Source: Streptomyces sp. BR123 (GTDB lineage Bacteria; Actinomycetota; Actinomycetes; Streptomycetales; Streptomycetaceae). Taken from it: 45,919 nucleotides of DNA. The stretch is taken from assembly GCF_013401435.1 (NCBI RefSeq), contig NZ_JACBGN010000027.1:1-45919 (forward strand), given 5' to 3'. Under the pieces are notes generated by a model. That model saw nothing but the letters and a program-made list of their open reading frames with translations, was not told the origin of the DNA and made no database searches. The translations under genes and the position numbers were made by a program. Positions within the stretch are counted from its first letter, which is position 1, and the number at the start of each line of letters is the position of its first letter. Positions 16,603-25,793 of the stretch are shown here, piece by piece.

Positions 16603-17005
16603 GTACGGGACGATGCCTGCGCTGACGGCTATCAGTCTTGTACAAATGTCGTCGCGAGGCTGACGCTCGCCGGACACCTCTGCCTCCACGGCGAGCGGGA
16701 CTTCCACGAAGGCCAGGCCGTTGGAGAACTCGGCCGTCGGCAGTCTCCAACCATCTGGCATTCATGCAGGTCAACGAGTCGCTACCTCTTGAGGCATCGG
16801 GTGGTGGGGCGGCCGTCCCGCCGGCAGCGGCTCGTCGTGCCGTAGTCGCTCATCCACGCGTGTGTGCGCTCCGCCACTCAGCGCTTGCCCGCCGGGACGG
16901 GGGGCGGCAACGCCCTTGCGGCGGTGCAGCGCTCCTCTGGCGCGTGGAGCCGGCCGTGAACCTGTGCGCCGCTCATGCACAGGCTGTCCTTCTCGTTGTT
17001 CGAGA

Positions 17006-17596
17006 TCAGTCCTCGCCGGCCTGAGTGATGGCTGTGCACAACAACTTGGCCATCGATCGGCCGGCCACCCGCAGCGGTTCCGGATCACGGGCAGCCCGGC
17101 TGAGCATGAAAGCCCCCTCAAGCATCATGACCATCGAGTAGGCGAGGGACTGCGCCGTCTTCGGTTCGGCCACCCAGCGGCCGAACCACCGTGTCGCCGT
17201 GCCGACCCACTCCTCGAAAACCTCCGCCGTCGCGACCCGCAACACCTCATTGCTGCTCGCGACCTCCAAGGCCACCGTCCCGATCGGGCACGCGTCGGCA
17301 TAGTCGGCCGCTGCAAGGTCGTCCGCGGCCGCTTCGAATGCGTGCACGAGGGACTCCACCGGGTCCGGCACGCCGTCCAGCAGAGCCAGGACCATTCGGC
17401 CGTACTCGGTTCCGGACGTGCGGATCATGTCCTCGGCCAGTTGCTGCTTGCCGCCAGGGAAGAAGTGGTAGATCGAGCCGAACGGTGCGTCCGCCTCTGC
17501 CGCGATCCGCTTCAGGCCGGTGGCCGAGTAGCCGTGTCGGCGGAACAGCACCGTGGCGGCCCCCTGGATCCTGGCTCGCGTGTCCGTCTGTCCCAT
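17006..17596 (-). CDS. TetR-family regulator, LmrA/YxaF type
   Basis: 196 residues. The N-terminal HTH reads ATVLFRRHGYSATGLKRIAA and PFGSIYHFFPGGKQQLAEDM. The central CPIGTVALEVASSNEVLR is characteristic of the LmrA/YxaF subgroup, whose members respond to small hydrophobic compounds. It is divergent from the hydrolase at 17658. The short intergenic region carries TAGAACGATCTA (17630-17641), a near-palindrome similar to known sites of this subgroup, so it probably represses both itself and the hydrolase. Confidence 0.88.
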   Translation of the reverse strand: MGQTDTRARIQGAATVLFRRHGYSATGLKRIAAEADAPFGSIYHFFPGGKQQLAEDMIRTSGTEYGRMVLALLDGVPDPVESLVHAFEAAADDLAAADYADACPIGTVALEVASSNEVLRVATAEVFEEWVGTATRWFGRWVAEPKTAQSLAYSMVMMLEGAFMLSRAARDPEPLRVAGRSMAKLLCTAITQAGED

Positions 17597-17629
17597 TGCC
17601 TTCCACCCCTTTCCCCTCCAAGATTACAG

Positions 17630-17641
17630 TAGAACGATCTA
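17630..17641. promoter_or_regulatory. Candidate TetR operator between divergent genes
   Basis: TAGA-ACGA-TCTA, a 12-base partial palindrome with perfect 4-base outer arms, lies between the regulator at 17596 and the hydrolase at 17658. Placement close to the hydrolase start suits repression. Confidence 0.5.
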
Positions 17642-17657
17642 TCAACCAGGGGTTGGG

Positions 17658-18515
17658 ATGCCGAGAATCGAGTTGTCGTCCGGACCGATCGACTACCAGG
17701 ACACCGGCAGTGAGGGGCCTGTGCTGGTGTTCGGCCACGGTCTACCGATGAACGAGACCCAGTGGCGCAAGGTGGTCCCGCTGCTGGACGGATACCGCTG
17801 CGTCCTTCCCACGCTGCCTCTGGGTGGTCACCGTCAGCCGATGAACCCGGATGCCGACCTGTCCCAGCGCGGTGTCGCCCGGCTCCTGGGCGAGTTCATC
17901 GAGAGGCTCGGTCTGAGCCAGGTGACCCTCGTACTCAATGACTGGGGCGGGGGCCAGTTCCTGGTGTCGGAAGGGCAGGACCAGCACATCGCGCGCCTGG
18001 TGCTGGTGGCCTGCGAGGCCTTCGACAATTTTCCCCCAGGGCCAGCCAAGGCCATGGCGCAGGTGTGCAGGGTTCCCGGCGGCGTCTGGCTCTTGACACG
18101 GCTCATGCGCGTTCCCGCCTTCCGTCACAGCCGGGGCGGATACGGCGGGATGAGCCTGCGCGGGGTCCCCGACGAGATCATGGACGACTGGTTCGCTCCC
18201 GCCACCCGCAGCAGGGCCATCCGCAGGGACTTCGCCAAATTCGCCACCGGGGCACCCGGACGCAAGACCTTGCTCGCCTGGAGTGAGCGACTGCGTGACT
18301 TCGACCGCCCGGTACTGGTCGTCTGGGCGACCGAGGACCGGTTGATGCCGCGTGAGCACGGCCCCTGGCTGGCCGAACTGTACCCGCAGGGCCGGCTGAT
18401 CGAGATCGCCGACTCATCCACCCTCATCCCCGAGGACCAGCCCGAACAACTCGCCCAAGCACTCACCGACTTCCTGATCCAAACCGGAGCAGAGCCGGTC
18501 CGACACATCTCCTGA
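17658..18515 (+). CDS. Alpha/beta hydrolase, haloalkane-dehalogenase-like
   Basis: 285 residues from the ATG at 17658. HGLPMNETQW forms the oxyanion loop, and the nucleophile elbow LNDWGGG places an aspartate (Asp95) where esterases have serine, as in haloalkane dehalogenases and epoxide hydrolases. The acid is probably in VWATEDRLMP. The usual C-terminal histidine is not evident: the segment reads IADSSTLIPEDQP. Without it the standard hydrolysis step would be impaired, so the reaction may differ. Expression is likely controlled by the divergent LmrA/YxaF-type TetR. Confidence 0.85.
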   Translation: MPRIELSSGPIDYQDTGSEGPVLVFGHGLPMNETQWRKVVPLLDGYRCVLPTLPLGGHRQPMNPDADLSQRGVARLLGEFIERLGLSQVTLVLNDWGGGQFLVSEGQDQHIARLVLVACEAFDNFPPGPAKAMAQVCRVPGGVWLLTRLMRVPAFRHSRGGYGGMSLRGVPDEIMDDWFAPATRSRAIRRDFAKFATGAPGRKTLLAWSERLRDFDRPVLVVWATEDRLMPREHGPWLAELYPQGRLIEIADSSTLIPEDQPEQLAQALTDFLIQTGAEPVRHIS

Positions 18516-19144
18516 GCGCGGGGCGGCAGGCGGATCCGACAGCCGCTACCGCCCTCCCGCCAAGGTCGAAGCTGCAAGCCGGGTCCGTTCCGCTTGGCAC
18601 CGGGTGAAGTGACGCATCGGATCACCCGACAGCGCCGGCTCGTGTACGAGGCCCTGTACCGAGCCGGACGCCCCGTCCCCATCAGCCCCCATCAGACCGT
18701 CGCCCCAGACAGCCCGCGGCTTTCGATCTTCGCTACTGGTGACTGGAAGGCTGCCGAACGAGCACGTGTGACAAGCCGCGTGCCCCACTGGTGACAACCA
18801 GCCTGCTTCGCCCGGTCTCATTCACCAGCTCAACTGGCTCTGCCGGTGACAACTACGTGCTTCGGCTCAATATTGTGACTGAGCCATTCAGTTGACCAGC
18901 GAGCGTGCTTGACCAGTTGAGCGCGGGGAGCGGTGAAGCTGCTCTGCCGGGACCGGGTGGGCACCGTGGTCGCACCCGGCCCCGGCAGACCGTCGACATG
19001 CTGGTCCACCCTGCCTCCGATCCGGGGAATTCGGCGCGCAATCCCAGCGCCCGGGGCGGCGTCGACCGCCCGCGCAGCGTGGTGCCCTCTACCGTGCTGG
19101 TCGGCGCGGGCCTGCGCCGACCAGCCGACGGGGTGAGGAAGCGT
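18516..19144. other. Gene-free stretch with degenerate short repeats
   Basis: No convincing gene is seen over about 630 bases. From 18740 to 18930 a loosely repeated unit occurs: GTGACAA followed some bases later by GTGC or TGCTTCG, and CAACTGGCTC or TTGACCAG blocks in both orientations. Codon bias is lost here. It may be a worn-out mobile-element end or a family of extragenic repeats. Confidence 0.4.
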
Positions 19145-20791
19145 ATGCCGGACCACTCCCCGGACGGCGGCCACCGCGCCTCCGTCTGGCTGTGGTCCCT
19201 GCTCGGCCTGTTCGCGGCCTGCGTGCCGTGCGCGCTGCTCGTCGTGGAGAAGCTCGGCTCCACCCTGTCACCCGTGCCGCTCGTCCTTGCCGTGCTCGCC
19301 GCGCTGGCCGGGTACGTGCTGGCGGTGCGCGCCGTGGTGGGGGAGCGGTTCGGGCAGTACCCCCGCCGGTCCCGGATCCTGGTGTGGTCGGCCGCGGCGG
19401 TGCTCTTCCTCGGCAGCGTCGCGGTGCTCCTCGCCTTCCGCCCCCCGCCGCCCCCGCTTACCCGGATGAGCGGCGCCCGCGACGTAGCCGTGGCCGGCTT
19501 CGCGGCCGAGGGCGGGCGGCAGGACAGGCAGGTCCTGAACGACGTGGCCGCGACCTTCGCCCACGACATGGCGGCGCGCATCCCCACCGCGACGGCCGTC
19601 CGCAGCTACGCCGGCGCGGCGTCGCTGCCCCTCGCCCAGCTCACCGACACCCGTAGCGGCGCACTGGAGCGGAAAACCGCCAGGTTCGCCGACGAGACCA
19701 ATGCCGAGATCGTCGTGGGCGGCCTCGTCAGCGAGGACCAGGCGGGCCAGACCACGCTGCGGCCCGCCGTCTACGTCCGGGCCGACCAGATCCCTGATTC
19801 GCCCGAGCTCACCGGATGGTTCCTCGGCGCGCCGGTCCTCGTCGCCCGCGGCTGGGAGTCGGCGCGCGCCCGCGCCCAGCTGACCGGGGAACTGACCCGC
19901 CAGATCGGTACCCTCGCTCAGTTCGTCGACGCGCTGGACACCTGGCGCAACGGCAGCCCCGCTGAGGCCGGCCGGATCCTCGCCCGCCTTCTCGACGCGG
20001 AGCGGCAGGCCGGCGCCGGCGGCTTCGTACCGCCCGATCTGGTCCGGCTCTTCCACGGCCACGCCCTCGAGGACCAGGCGTCCGGCGAAAGCGGCCCCGG
20101 CCGCGAGAAGCTGCTGGCGGCGGCCCGCGCCGACTACCTCGCCATCGGCCCGGATTCGCCGGCCGGCCGCCGCGCCGCCCTCAGCCTGCAGGGCAACACC
20201 TACCGACGGGCCATCGGACCCACACACAGCTGCAAGCCCGGCACCGTGCGCGCCACGGACCTCGCCCAAGTCTCGAAGGCCCTGCGCGCCCTCGCAGCGG
20301 ACCCCGGTATCACCGAACTCGGACGGATCAAGGCCACCGCGAACCTCGCCCAGGTCGAGCAGTGCCGCATCACGGCCCGCCTGGTGAAGGACAACGGCAC
20401 GGTGGAACGTGCTGTGGCGGCCGTCCGCGCCGCCCCGGACCTCACCGGCTCCGCGGACCTGCGCGCCTTCGCGGAGTCCATCGCCGCCGTCAACGCCGCC
20501 GGCCGGGGCGACCTGGCAACAGCCGTCAACCGCATCCGGGATGCCATCGCACACGGCCAGGAGCCGGTCCAACGCGCCGTCTGGCACGGCCTGCTGGCTT
20601 CCTGGAGCCTCGCGCGCTGCGACCTCGCCACCGGGCGTACGGCGCAACAGGACGCCCTGACCCAGCTGACCGCGGCAGAACGCGCGGGCAGGGCGGACAG
20701 CGCGCGCGTCCGCCGGTACGAACAGGCCTTCGTCACGGAGCTGCGGCGCGCCGAGGAGCGGTGCGGGACCAGCCGAGGACACGGACAATGA
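19145..20791 (+). CDS. Membrane protein with TolB-like and TPR-like regions
   Basis: 548 residues from the ATG at 19145 (GAGGAA four bases upstream). Three membrane helices lie in the first 105 residues: VWLWSLLGLFAACVPCALLV, LVLAVLAALAGYVLAVRAVV and LVWSAAAVLFLGSVAVLLAF. The next 170 residues (RDVAVAGFAAEGG, ATFAHDMAARIPTA, ETNAEIVVGGLVSEDQAGQT) follow the pattern of TolB/FlgO-like domains that open many TPR sensor proteins. The C-terminal half is alanine-rich helical repeats. It would sit in the membrane with most of the chain on one side. It is followed 10 bases later by a secreted or lipoprotein-like gene. Function unknown. Confidence 0.75.
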   Translation: MPDHSPDGGHRASVWLWSLLGLFAACVPCALLVVEKLGSTLSPVPLVLAVLAALAGYVLAVRAVVGERFGQYPRRSRILVWSAAAVLFLGSVAVLLAFRPPPPPLTRMSGARDVAVAGFAAEGGRQDRQVLNDVAATFAHDMAARIPTATAVRSYAGAASLPLAQLTDTRSGALERKTARFADETNAEIVVGGLVSEDQAGQTTLRPAVYVRADQIPDSPELTGWFLGAPVLVARGWESARARAQLTGELTRQIGTLAQFVDALDTWRNGSPAEAGRILARLLDAERQAGAGGFVPPDLVRLFHGHALEDQASGESGPGREKLLAAARADYLAIGPDSPAGRRAALSLQGNTYRRAIGPTHSCKPGTVRATDLAQVSKALRALAADPGITELGRIKATANLAQVEQCRITARLVKDNGTVERAVAAVRAAPDLTGSADLRAFAESIAAVNAAGRGDLATAVNRIRDAIAHGQEPVQRAVWHGLLASWSLARCDLATGRTAQQDALTQLTAAERAGRADSARVRRYEQAFVTELRRAEERCGTSRGHGQ

Positions 20792-20801
20792 GAGGTGACG
20801 A

Positions 20802-21734
20802 ATGGTCGAACGGCACCCGCCCCGGTGGCGGCCGCCCATGTTGTGGGTGCTCACTCTGCTCCTCGGTACCAGCTGCACGATGCTCCGCGAGACGCCGACG
20901 GCAGCCCCCACCGGCGGTCCCGCCACACGGGCGGCAACCCCCAGCCCGGGCGCCCGGGACCTCCTGCTGGCCCAGCAGTTCGACATGGAGATGGAAGGCG
21001 CTGGCCCCGTCAGCTGCCGCGACGATCTGGACCAGCTCGCGCAGGGCCGTCCCGACGACCGCCCCCGGGTCTGGGTGACCTCGGGCGGGGACGGGACGGG
21101 GGCGAGTGACGCGGTGGCGGCAGGCCTGGGTGAGGAGTCGCTCCTGTGCCTCCACGGTTTCCCGCCCGGCCCGATCACCGTCACGGTCAAGGCCGGAGGG
21201 CGCGCCTACACCACGGCCGTGAAAACCGTGGCCCAGCTGAGCGCCACGCCGTCGGCGATGGACGACCTGTTCAACGGCAGTCCGGTGGAGGTCGAGGACG
21301 TCGGCGGCGGCCTGCTCCAGAGCGGCTTCTGGCAGTTCCTCCCGTCCGAGCCGGCCCTGACGGACATCGCCCGGTCCGGACGGTTCACCGTGGCGGCGCG
21401 CTCCGGAGCCGTCCGCGCCGAGAGTGAGGTACCGCTGCGCCTGCCCCGGGGAGCGTCCACCGTGGAGGGCTGGGAGCGCAACCACCGGATCGCGGTCTAC
21501 GGATACCCTGCCGGCGCCCGCGTCCCGATCGGCCTCTACCGCCCGGAGGACCAGGAGGACGGCCGAACGGTCGCGGTGCTGCAGACGGAAGTGGGCCGAG
21601 TGGTCATGCCGCGCCACCGGGTCGCCATCTTCACCATCCCGCCGGACGTCTTCCGCACCGTCAGCGCAGAACCCGCAGGCGACGGGAACCCCGCCTGCCT
21701 CTCCGTCGCCGACCTCGCGAACTGCGTCACCTGA
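20802..21734 (+). CDS. Secreted or lipoprotein-like protein of unknown function
   Basis: 310 residues from the ATG at 20802, with GAGAGGTG just upstream and the previous stop only ten bases away. The N-terminus has a hydrophobic stretch ending in a cysteine (LWVLTLLLGTSC), a weak lipobox. A Thr/Pro/Gly linker follows, then beta-rich sequence (PITVTVKAGGRAYTTAVKTV, RSGRFTVAARSGAVRAE, NHRIAVYGYPAGARVPIGLY). It looks like an extracytoplasmic protein working with the membrane protein encoded before it. No known family is recognised. Confidence 0.7.
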   Translation: MVERHPPRWRPPMLWVLTLLLGTSCTMLRETPTAAPTGGPATRAATPSPGARDLLLAQQFDMEMEGAGPVSCRDDLDQLAQGRPDDRPRVWVTSGGDGTGASDAVAAGLGEESLLCLHGFPPGPITVTVKAGGRAYTTAVKTVAQLSATPSAMDDLFNGSPVEVEDVGGGLLQSGFWQFLPSEPALTDIARSGRFTVAARSGAVRAESEVPLRLPRGASTVEGWERNHRIAVYGYPAGARVPIGLYRPEDQEDGRTVAVLQTEVGRVVMPRHRVAIFTIPPDVFRTVSAEPAGDGNPACLSVADLANCVT

Positions 21735-21879
21735 GCGGTTCGACTACCCGGCACCCAACGGCAGACCAGCCATATGGCGGACCCGCTGCAGCTCCCCCAC
21801 CGAACCGGCCGATCCGTGGGTGCACCGGCGGACACCCCGCGGGCATACCTGCAGCCCCCGCGTATGCCTGAGCCTTAAC

Positions 21880-22205
21880 TGCTCTCGTCGGAAGGAGTAC
21901 GCCGCGCCGCCCAGAGGCTCCGCCAGGGCCGGGGATGAGCTCGCCGCCGGCGAGGAGAAGCTCGTACTGGGCTGGGCCGCCGACGCGCTGCGCCCGCTGC
22001 TCGACGACCTGGTGCTGGCCGACCTGACGGCGGGCGGGTACGGGCCCCGGATCGCCGCCCAGATGGTTCTGCTGCAGGGGGTCCCGTACCGCTTCCGTCC
22101 TCTCGGGTCTGTGCTGTTCGAACGGCGCATCGGGCTGGCGTGGGGTTCGGGCGGCCGCATGTACGGCGGCGTCGATGTCCCGCACCCTCCGTGTGCTGCA
22201 TCCAC
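21880..22205 (+). pseudogene. Unrecognised coding fragment cut by an IS5 remnant
   Basis: The forward frame has strong coding bias: GEEKLVLGWAADALRPLLDD, LVLADLTAGGYGPRIAAQMV, LLQGVPYRFRPLGSVLFERR. It has no good start and runs into the end of the transposase remnant at 22212. It seems to be an internal piece of a larger protein. Bases 21735-21879 hold nothing recognisable. Confidence 0.35.
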
Positions 22206-22211
22206 CGTGTC

Positions 22212-22506
22212 CTATGTGGTGAGGCGGACGAGTCGCTTGTAGCAGCACAGGGCGGCGGCGAGGCCGAGGAAGGCCAGGCAGTGGCGGGGGTGGCGTTCGT
22301 ATCGGTGGTTGAGCCGGCGGTATCCGGTGAGCCAGGACATGGTCCGTTCGATCACCCACCGCCGACGCCCTAATCGTTCGCTCGACTCGATGCCCTTGCG
22401 GGCGATGCGGACGCCGATCCGTTTGCCGCAGAGCCGTTTCCGCAGTTCAGGAAGGTCGTAGGCCTTGTCGGCGTGCAGTTTCCGAGGCTTGAAGTGACGG
22501 CCGCGA
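22212..22506 (-). pseudogene. IS5-family transposase, C-terminal fragment
   Basis: About 98 residues in one frame: HFKPRKLHADKAYDLPELRK, then RRRWVIERTMSWLTGYRRLN and HRYERHPRHCLAFLGLAAAL. The catalytic glutamate of the WVIERT motif is present, as is the C-terminal helix, with a stop at 22212. The N-terminal two-thirds with the first two catalytic aspartates is missing. Only degenerate sequence lies upstream (22507-22660). Confidence 0.75.
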
Positions 22507-22654
22507 TGGGGAGGTTACCGCGGCGGCCACTTCCTCGTCCCGGGCCAGGGAGTGGATCCGGTGATCTTCTCCTGCGGCGTCTCCGGGTGCTCGACCTGGC
22601 GCCCAACCAGCCGTTGGCCTCGTCGACCGTCCACCGGCTCTTCCCCGCAGGCGG

Positions 22655-22760
22655 TTCCTTGATCGCGGCGAACCGCTCCTCCTCGTCAGGAATGCTGCCC
22701 AGGACCCGGTGAACGGTGAAGGACACCGCCTGCTGAAGGCCGGCCGGAGATTCGTTCACC
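22655..22760 (-). pseudogene. Fragment sharing a motif with the relic at 28.9 kb
   Basis: The reverse frame reads VHRVLGSIPDEEERFAAIKE. Nearly the same 40 bases recur on the plus strand at about 28888-28928, where they belong to another broken gene. This piece is an old N-terminal fragment of the same unrecognised family. The rest of 22507-22780 shows no intact gene. Confidence 0.4.
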
Positions 22761-22780
22761 GACCGAGTGCCCGCCTCTGG

Positions 22781-24205
22781 TCAGTCGTCGAGCGTCCGGT
22801 AGACGGTGGTCCAGAAGTCCTGGTGGAGTCGGAGGGTGTCCGCGGAGTCCATGGCCGTCTGCGTCAGCAGAATCCCGATGAGCCGTTCCGCCGGGTCGGC
22901 GTACGCTGTCGTGCCCAGGCCGCCGTCCCACCCGAACTGCCCCACGGACGCGAGGTCACGGCGATGGGTGCGCACCGCCATGCCGAAGCCGTAGCCGCCG
23001 TGCCGTCCGAAGAGGTCACCGAACTGGTCCTTCTCGACCTTCTGCTCCGGCGTCAGGTGGTCCATGGTCATGAGTTCGACCGAGGCGCGGGAGAGGACGC
23101 GCTCGCCTCCGTGGCTCCCCTTGTTCAGCAGCATCCGGTGGAACGCGTGGTAGTCGTCGACGGTGGAGACCAGACCGTCACCACCGGCCTCGAACACCGG
23201 CGGCCGGCTGTACTTACCGCCGACGGCCTCGTCCCAGGTCGTGAGTTCGCCGGTCTCCGGGTCGTGGGCATAGCTGGTGGGAAGCCGGTGCATCCGGTCG
23301 GCGGGCACGTGGAACCCGGTGTCCACCATCCCCAGTGGCTCGAACAGCCGCTCGCGCAGGAACTCCCCGAAGGGCCGGCCCGCCACTCTCGAGACCAGGA
23401 CCCCGAGCACGTCTGAGCCGACGTGGTACTGCCACCGTTCGCCGGGCTGGTACATCAGCGGAAGAGCGCCCAGCTCCTTGATCCACTCGTCCGGTCCGAC
23501 CGTCGGCCAGTTCGCGGTCCCGTCACCGATGACGCCCCGCTCCCGGACGGCGACCTGGATCGGGTACGTGTCCGGCGGAGCCGGCACCAGACCGAAACCG
23601 AAGGTCAGGGTCAGCAGATCGCGCACGGTGATCGAGCGCCGGGCGGGCACGGTGTCGTTCAACGGTGCGTCGATCCGCGCCAGCACCCGCCGGTTCGCCA
23701 GCTCGGGCAGCCAGGTCTCGACCGGGTCGTCCAGTCGCAGTCGGCACTCCTCGACCAGGATCATCACCGCCGCGGCAGTGACCGGTTTGGTCAGTGAGGC
23801 CATGCGGAAGAGGGTGTCCCGACGCATCGGCGCACCACCCGGAGCCCCCGCAGTTCGCCGGTCACCGCGAGCAGCGCCGACCAGGCCGTCCGCCCCACCG
23901 CCGTCCGGCGATCCGCCCTCCGATCCTTCGTGGAGTCCGGCGTCCGACCCGCCGCCCGAACGGCCAACCGATCGAGCATCCGATCGATGAGCCGCGTGCA
24001 GGGTGCCCAAGGCCTCGACGTGCACCTGATCGCCCCTGCCGACCAGGGCGACCAGTCCGGGAACCGCCCCGGACTCGACGTAACCGGCAAGCACTTCGCG
24101 CATCCGGTGCAGCCCCGCTCGCGAAAGCCCACCGTCCGCGCCGCCACTCAGAGCCCAGTTCCCCCGCTCGTCCCAGCTCACGGTCTGTCTGGTGGCCTGT
24201 GACAT
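22781..24205 (-). CDS. Serine hydrolase, beta-lactamase (S12) family
   Basis: 474 residues from the ATG at 24205, with AAGGGGAC upstream. The active-site motif SLTK is at 137-140, the catalytic tyrosine is in QYHVGSD, and the third motif is FGWDGG in place of KTG. There is no signal peptide, so it is probably cytoplasmic and an esterase or amide hydrolase like EstB. Residues about 70-124 are a Gly/Ser/Ala/Asp-rich low-complexity stretch that most relatives lack. It is divergent from a LysR gene that likely regulates it. Confidence 0.87.
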   Translation of the reverse strand: MSQATRQTVSWDERGNWALSGGADGGLSRAGLHRMREVLAGYVESGAVPGLVALVGRGDQVHVEALGTLHAAHRSDARSVGRSGGGSDAGLHEGSEGGSPDGGGADGLVGAARGDRRTAGAPGGAPMRRDTLFRMASLTKPVTAAAVMILVEECRLRLDDPVETWLPELANRRVLARIDAPLNDTVPARRSITVRDLLTLTFGFGLVPAPPDTYPIQVAVRERGVIGDGTANWPTVGPDEWIKELGALPLMYQPGERWQYHVGSDVLGVLVSRVAGRPFGEFLRERLFEPLGMVDTGFHVPADRMHRLPTSYAHDPETGELTTWDEAVGGKYSRPPVFEAGGDGLVSTVDDYHAFHRMLLNKGSHGGERVLSRASVELMTMDHLTPEQKVEKDQFGDLFGRHGGYGFGMAVRTHRRDLASVGQFGWDGGLGTTAYADPAERLIGILLTQTAMDSADTLRLHQDFWTTVYRTLDD

Positions 24206-24324
24206 GTCGTCCCCTTGTGTTCACTTTGATCGCCGGGTTGGTCGTCCGGCCTGCCCCTTCAGCATTTCGCCTGGCCGTCGGGGGAACAACGGGAGATCAC
24301 GAAAGGCCGGATAACCTGCCGCTT

Positions 24325-25272
24325 ATGGATCGTGGTGCGTCGTCACAGCGCCCGAGGGGGACGGGGACGGGACGGGTGGAGCTGAGGGACATCGAGATCT
24401 TCCTGACGCTTGCGGAAGAACTTCATTTCGGCAGGACGGCCCAACGGCTGCACGTGTCGCAAGCGCGGGTCAGCCAGGCTCTCAAGAAGCAGGAACGAGG
24501 CGTCGGGGCACGGTTGTTCGAGCGCACCAGCCGAAACGTGCGGCTGACCCCGCTGGGCGAGCAACTGCGCGAGGACCTGCTACCGGTCTACCGGGGGCTA
24601 CAGGCGAGCGTGGAGCGGGCCAGGCTCGCCGCGCGGGGCACGACCGAGGTGCTACGCGTGGGCATGCTGCCCAGCAACGCCCACGATCTACGGCCCTACT
24701 GGGAGGCGTTCCGCGCCCGCCACCCCCAGTGGGCCCTGCGCATACGGCACAACCCGTTCATCGACGCGTTCGGCCCGCTGCGGCGGGGAGAGATCGACGT
24801 CTTGGTCGCCTGGCTGCCCGTGGAGGAGCCCGACCTCACGGTAGGGCCGGTCATCTACACCGAGCACGCGGTGGCACTCGTCGCCCACGACCACGAACTG
24901 GCCGTCCGGCCATCGGTCTCCCTGGAGGCCTTCGGCGATTTCGGCATTTGGCAGGGCCCGGCCGGACCTGATTACTGGGCGGACGCCTTCACGCCCTTCC
25001 AAACCCCCAGCGGCCGCCCGATCGAACGCCACAGCCCGATCATCAAGAGCCTGGACGACTTGTTCACCCAGGTCGCCGCCGGGGACGTCATCCACAGCCT
25101 GGGCGCCCACGTCACCCGCTACCACGCCCGCCCCGACATCGTCTATCTGCCCATTCACGACTGGCCAGGCCTGCGCTGGGGCCTGGTCTGGCGCAGCGAC
25201 ACCGAGTTCGCCCCCGTCCGGGCACTTGCCCAGGTTGTGGGGGACTTGGGTACGGCGAGTCACCAAGAGTGA
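24325..25272 (+). CDS. LysR-family transcriptional regulator
   Basis: 315 residues from the ATG at 24325. The LysR HTH is clear: VELRDIEIFLTLAEELHFGR followed by AQRLHVSQARVSQALKKQER. The effector-binding half contains LRVGMLPSNAHDLRPYWEAF and the WLPVEEPDLTVGPVIYTEH region. It is transcribed away from the serine hydrolase gene with 119 bases between the two starts, the classical LysR target arrangement. The effector is unknown. Confidence 0.9.
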   Translation: MDRGASSQRPRGTGTGRVELRDIEIFLTLAEELHFGRTAQRLHVSQARVSQALKKQERGVGARLFERTSRNVRLTPLGEQLREDLLPVYRGLQASVERARLAARGTTEVLRVGMLPSNAHDLRPYWEAFRARHPQWALRIRHNPFIDAFGPLRRGEIDVLVAWLPVEEPDLTVGPVIYTEHAVALVAHDHELAVRPSVSLEAFGDFGIWQGPAGPDYWADAFTPFQTPSGRPIERHSPIIKSLDDLFTQVAAGDVIHSLGAHVTRYHARPDIVYLPIHDWPGLRWGLVWRSDTEFAPVRALAQVVGDLGTASHQE

Positions 25273-25793
25273 AACGTGGACTTCTGCGACCGCTCCTTCG
25301 ATGCGGAGGGCTCCTTCCTCTATCCGGCGAAGTCCCCGGACTGCGCGGGCGAACCGGGCGTGGACGAGGTGTACATGGACGCGCTTCGGGGCCCGGGGCG
25401 CAGCAGCCCTCGGCGGCCTGCTGCTGACCGCCGGTCCGCTCGTGCTTGTGCTCGGCGGCAGCCAGTCGCTGCTCCTGGCCATCGTCGGTGAGGCGCTCGC
25501 GGGCCTGGGGCGCTCCCCCGGGGACATCACCGTCGTCGAGCTGAGGAGCAGCGATGGCCGGTGGAGCCGGCGTGTCTGCGTCGTGTGAGCGCCGACGTGG
25601 GGTTCGTCGGGCTCGATGACGCCGACCCCGCGACGGTCACCGGCTACAAGGCGGCCGGCAACTGCAACCGCGCCCCTGCAGCGTGGTCAGAAGCCGTCCA
25701 ACCAGGGTGTGGCGCCCGCGCCCCCGTCGAGCACGCCTTCGCCCCTCAAGAACCGGCGAGTGCTTGGCAAACGGTCCTCGCGGGCGGCCTCAG
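25273..25793 (+). other. Degenerate region with gene fragments
   Basis: Frames change every 100-200 bases. One piece reads VDFCDRSFDAEGSFLYPAKS, weakly like the start of a multicopper-oxidase domain. A second in another frame has a hydrophobic pair, ALGGLLLTAGPLVLVLGGSQ, then SPGDITVVELRSSDGRWSRR. Neither has a start or a complete domain. Bases 25590-25793 show nothing. Confidence 0.3.

Noticed and set aside
16762..17005. Small frames between the hydrolase and TetR genes
   Set aside because: No start with a ribosome site, no coding bias and no family match.
19268..21190. A 640-residue open frame on the minus strand
   Set aside because: It is the antisense shadow of the membrane-protein/lipoprotein pair. 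The plus strand has membrane helices, ribosome sites and proper codon bias; the minus frame does not.
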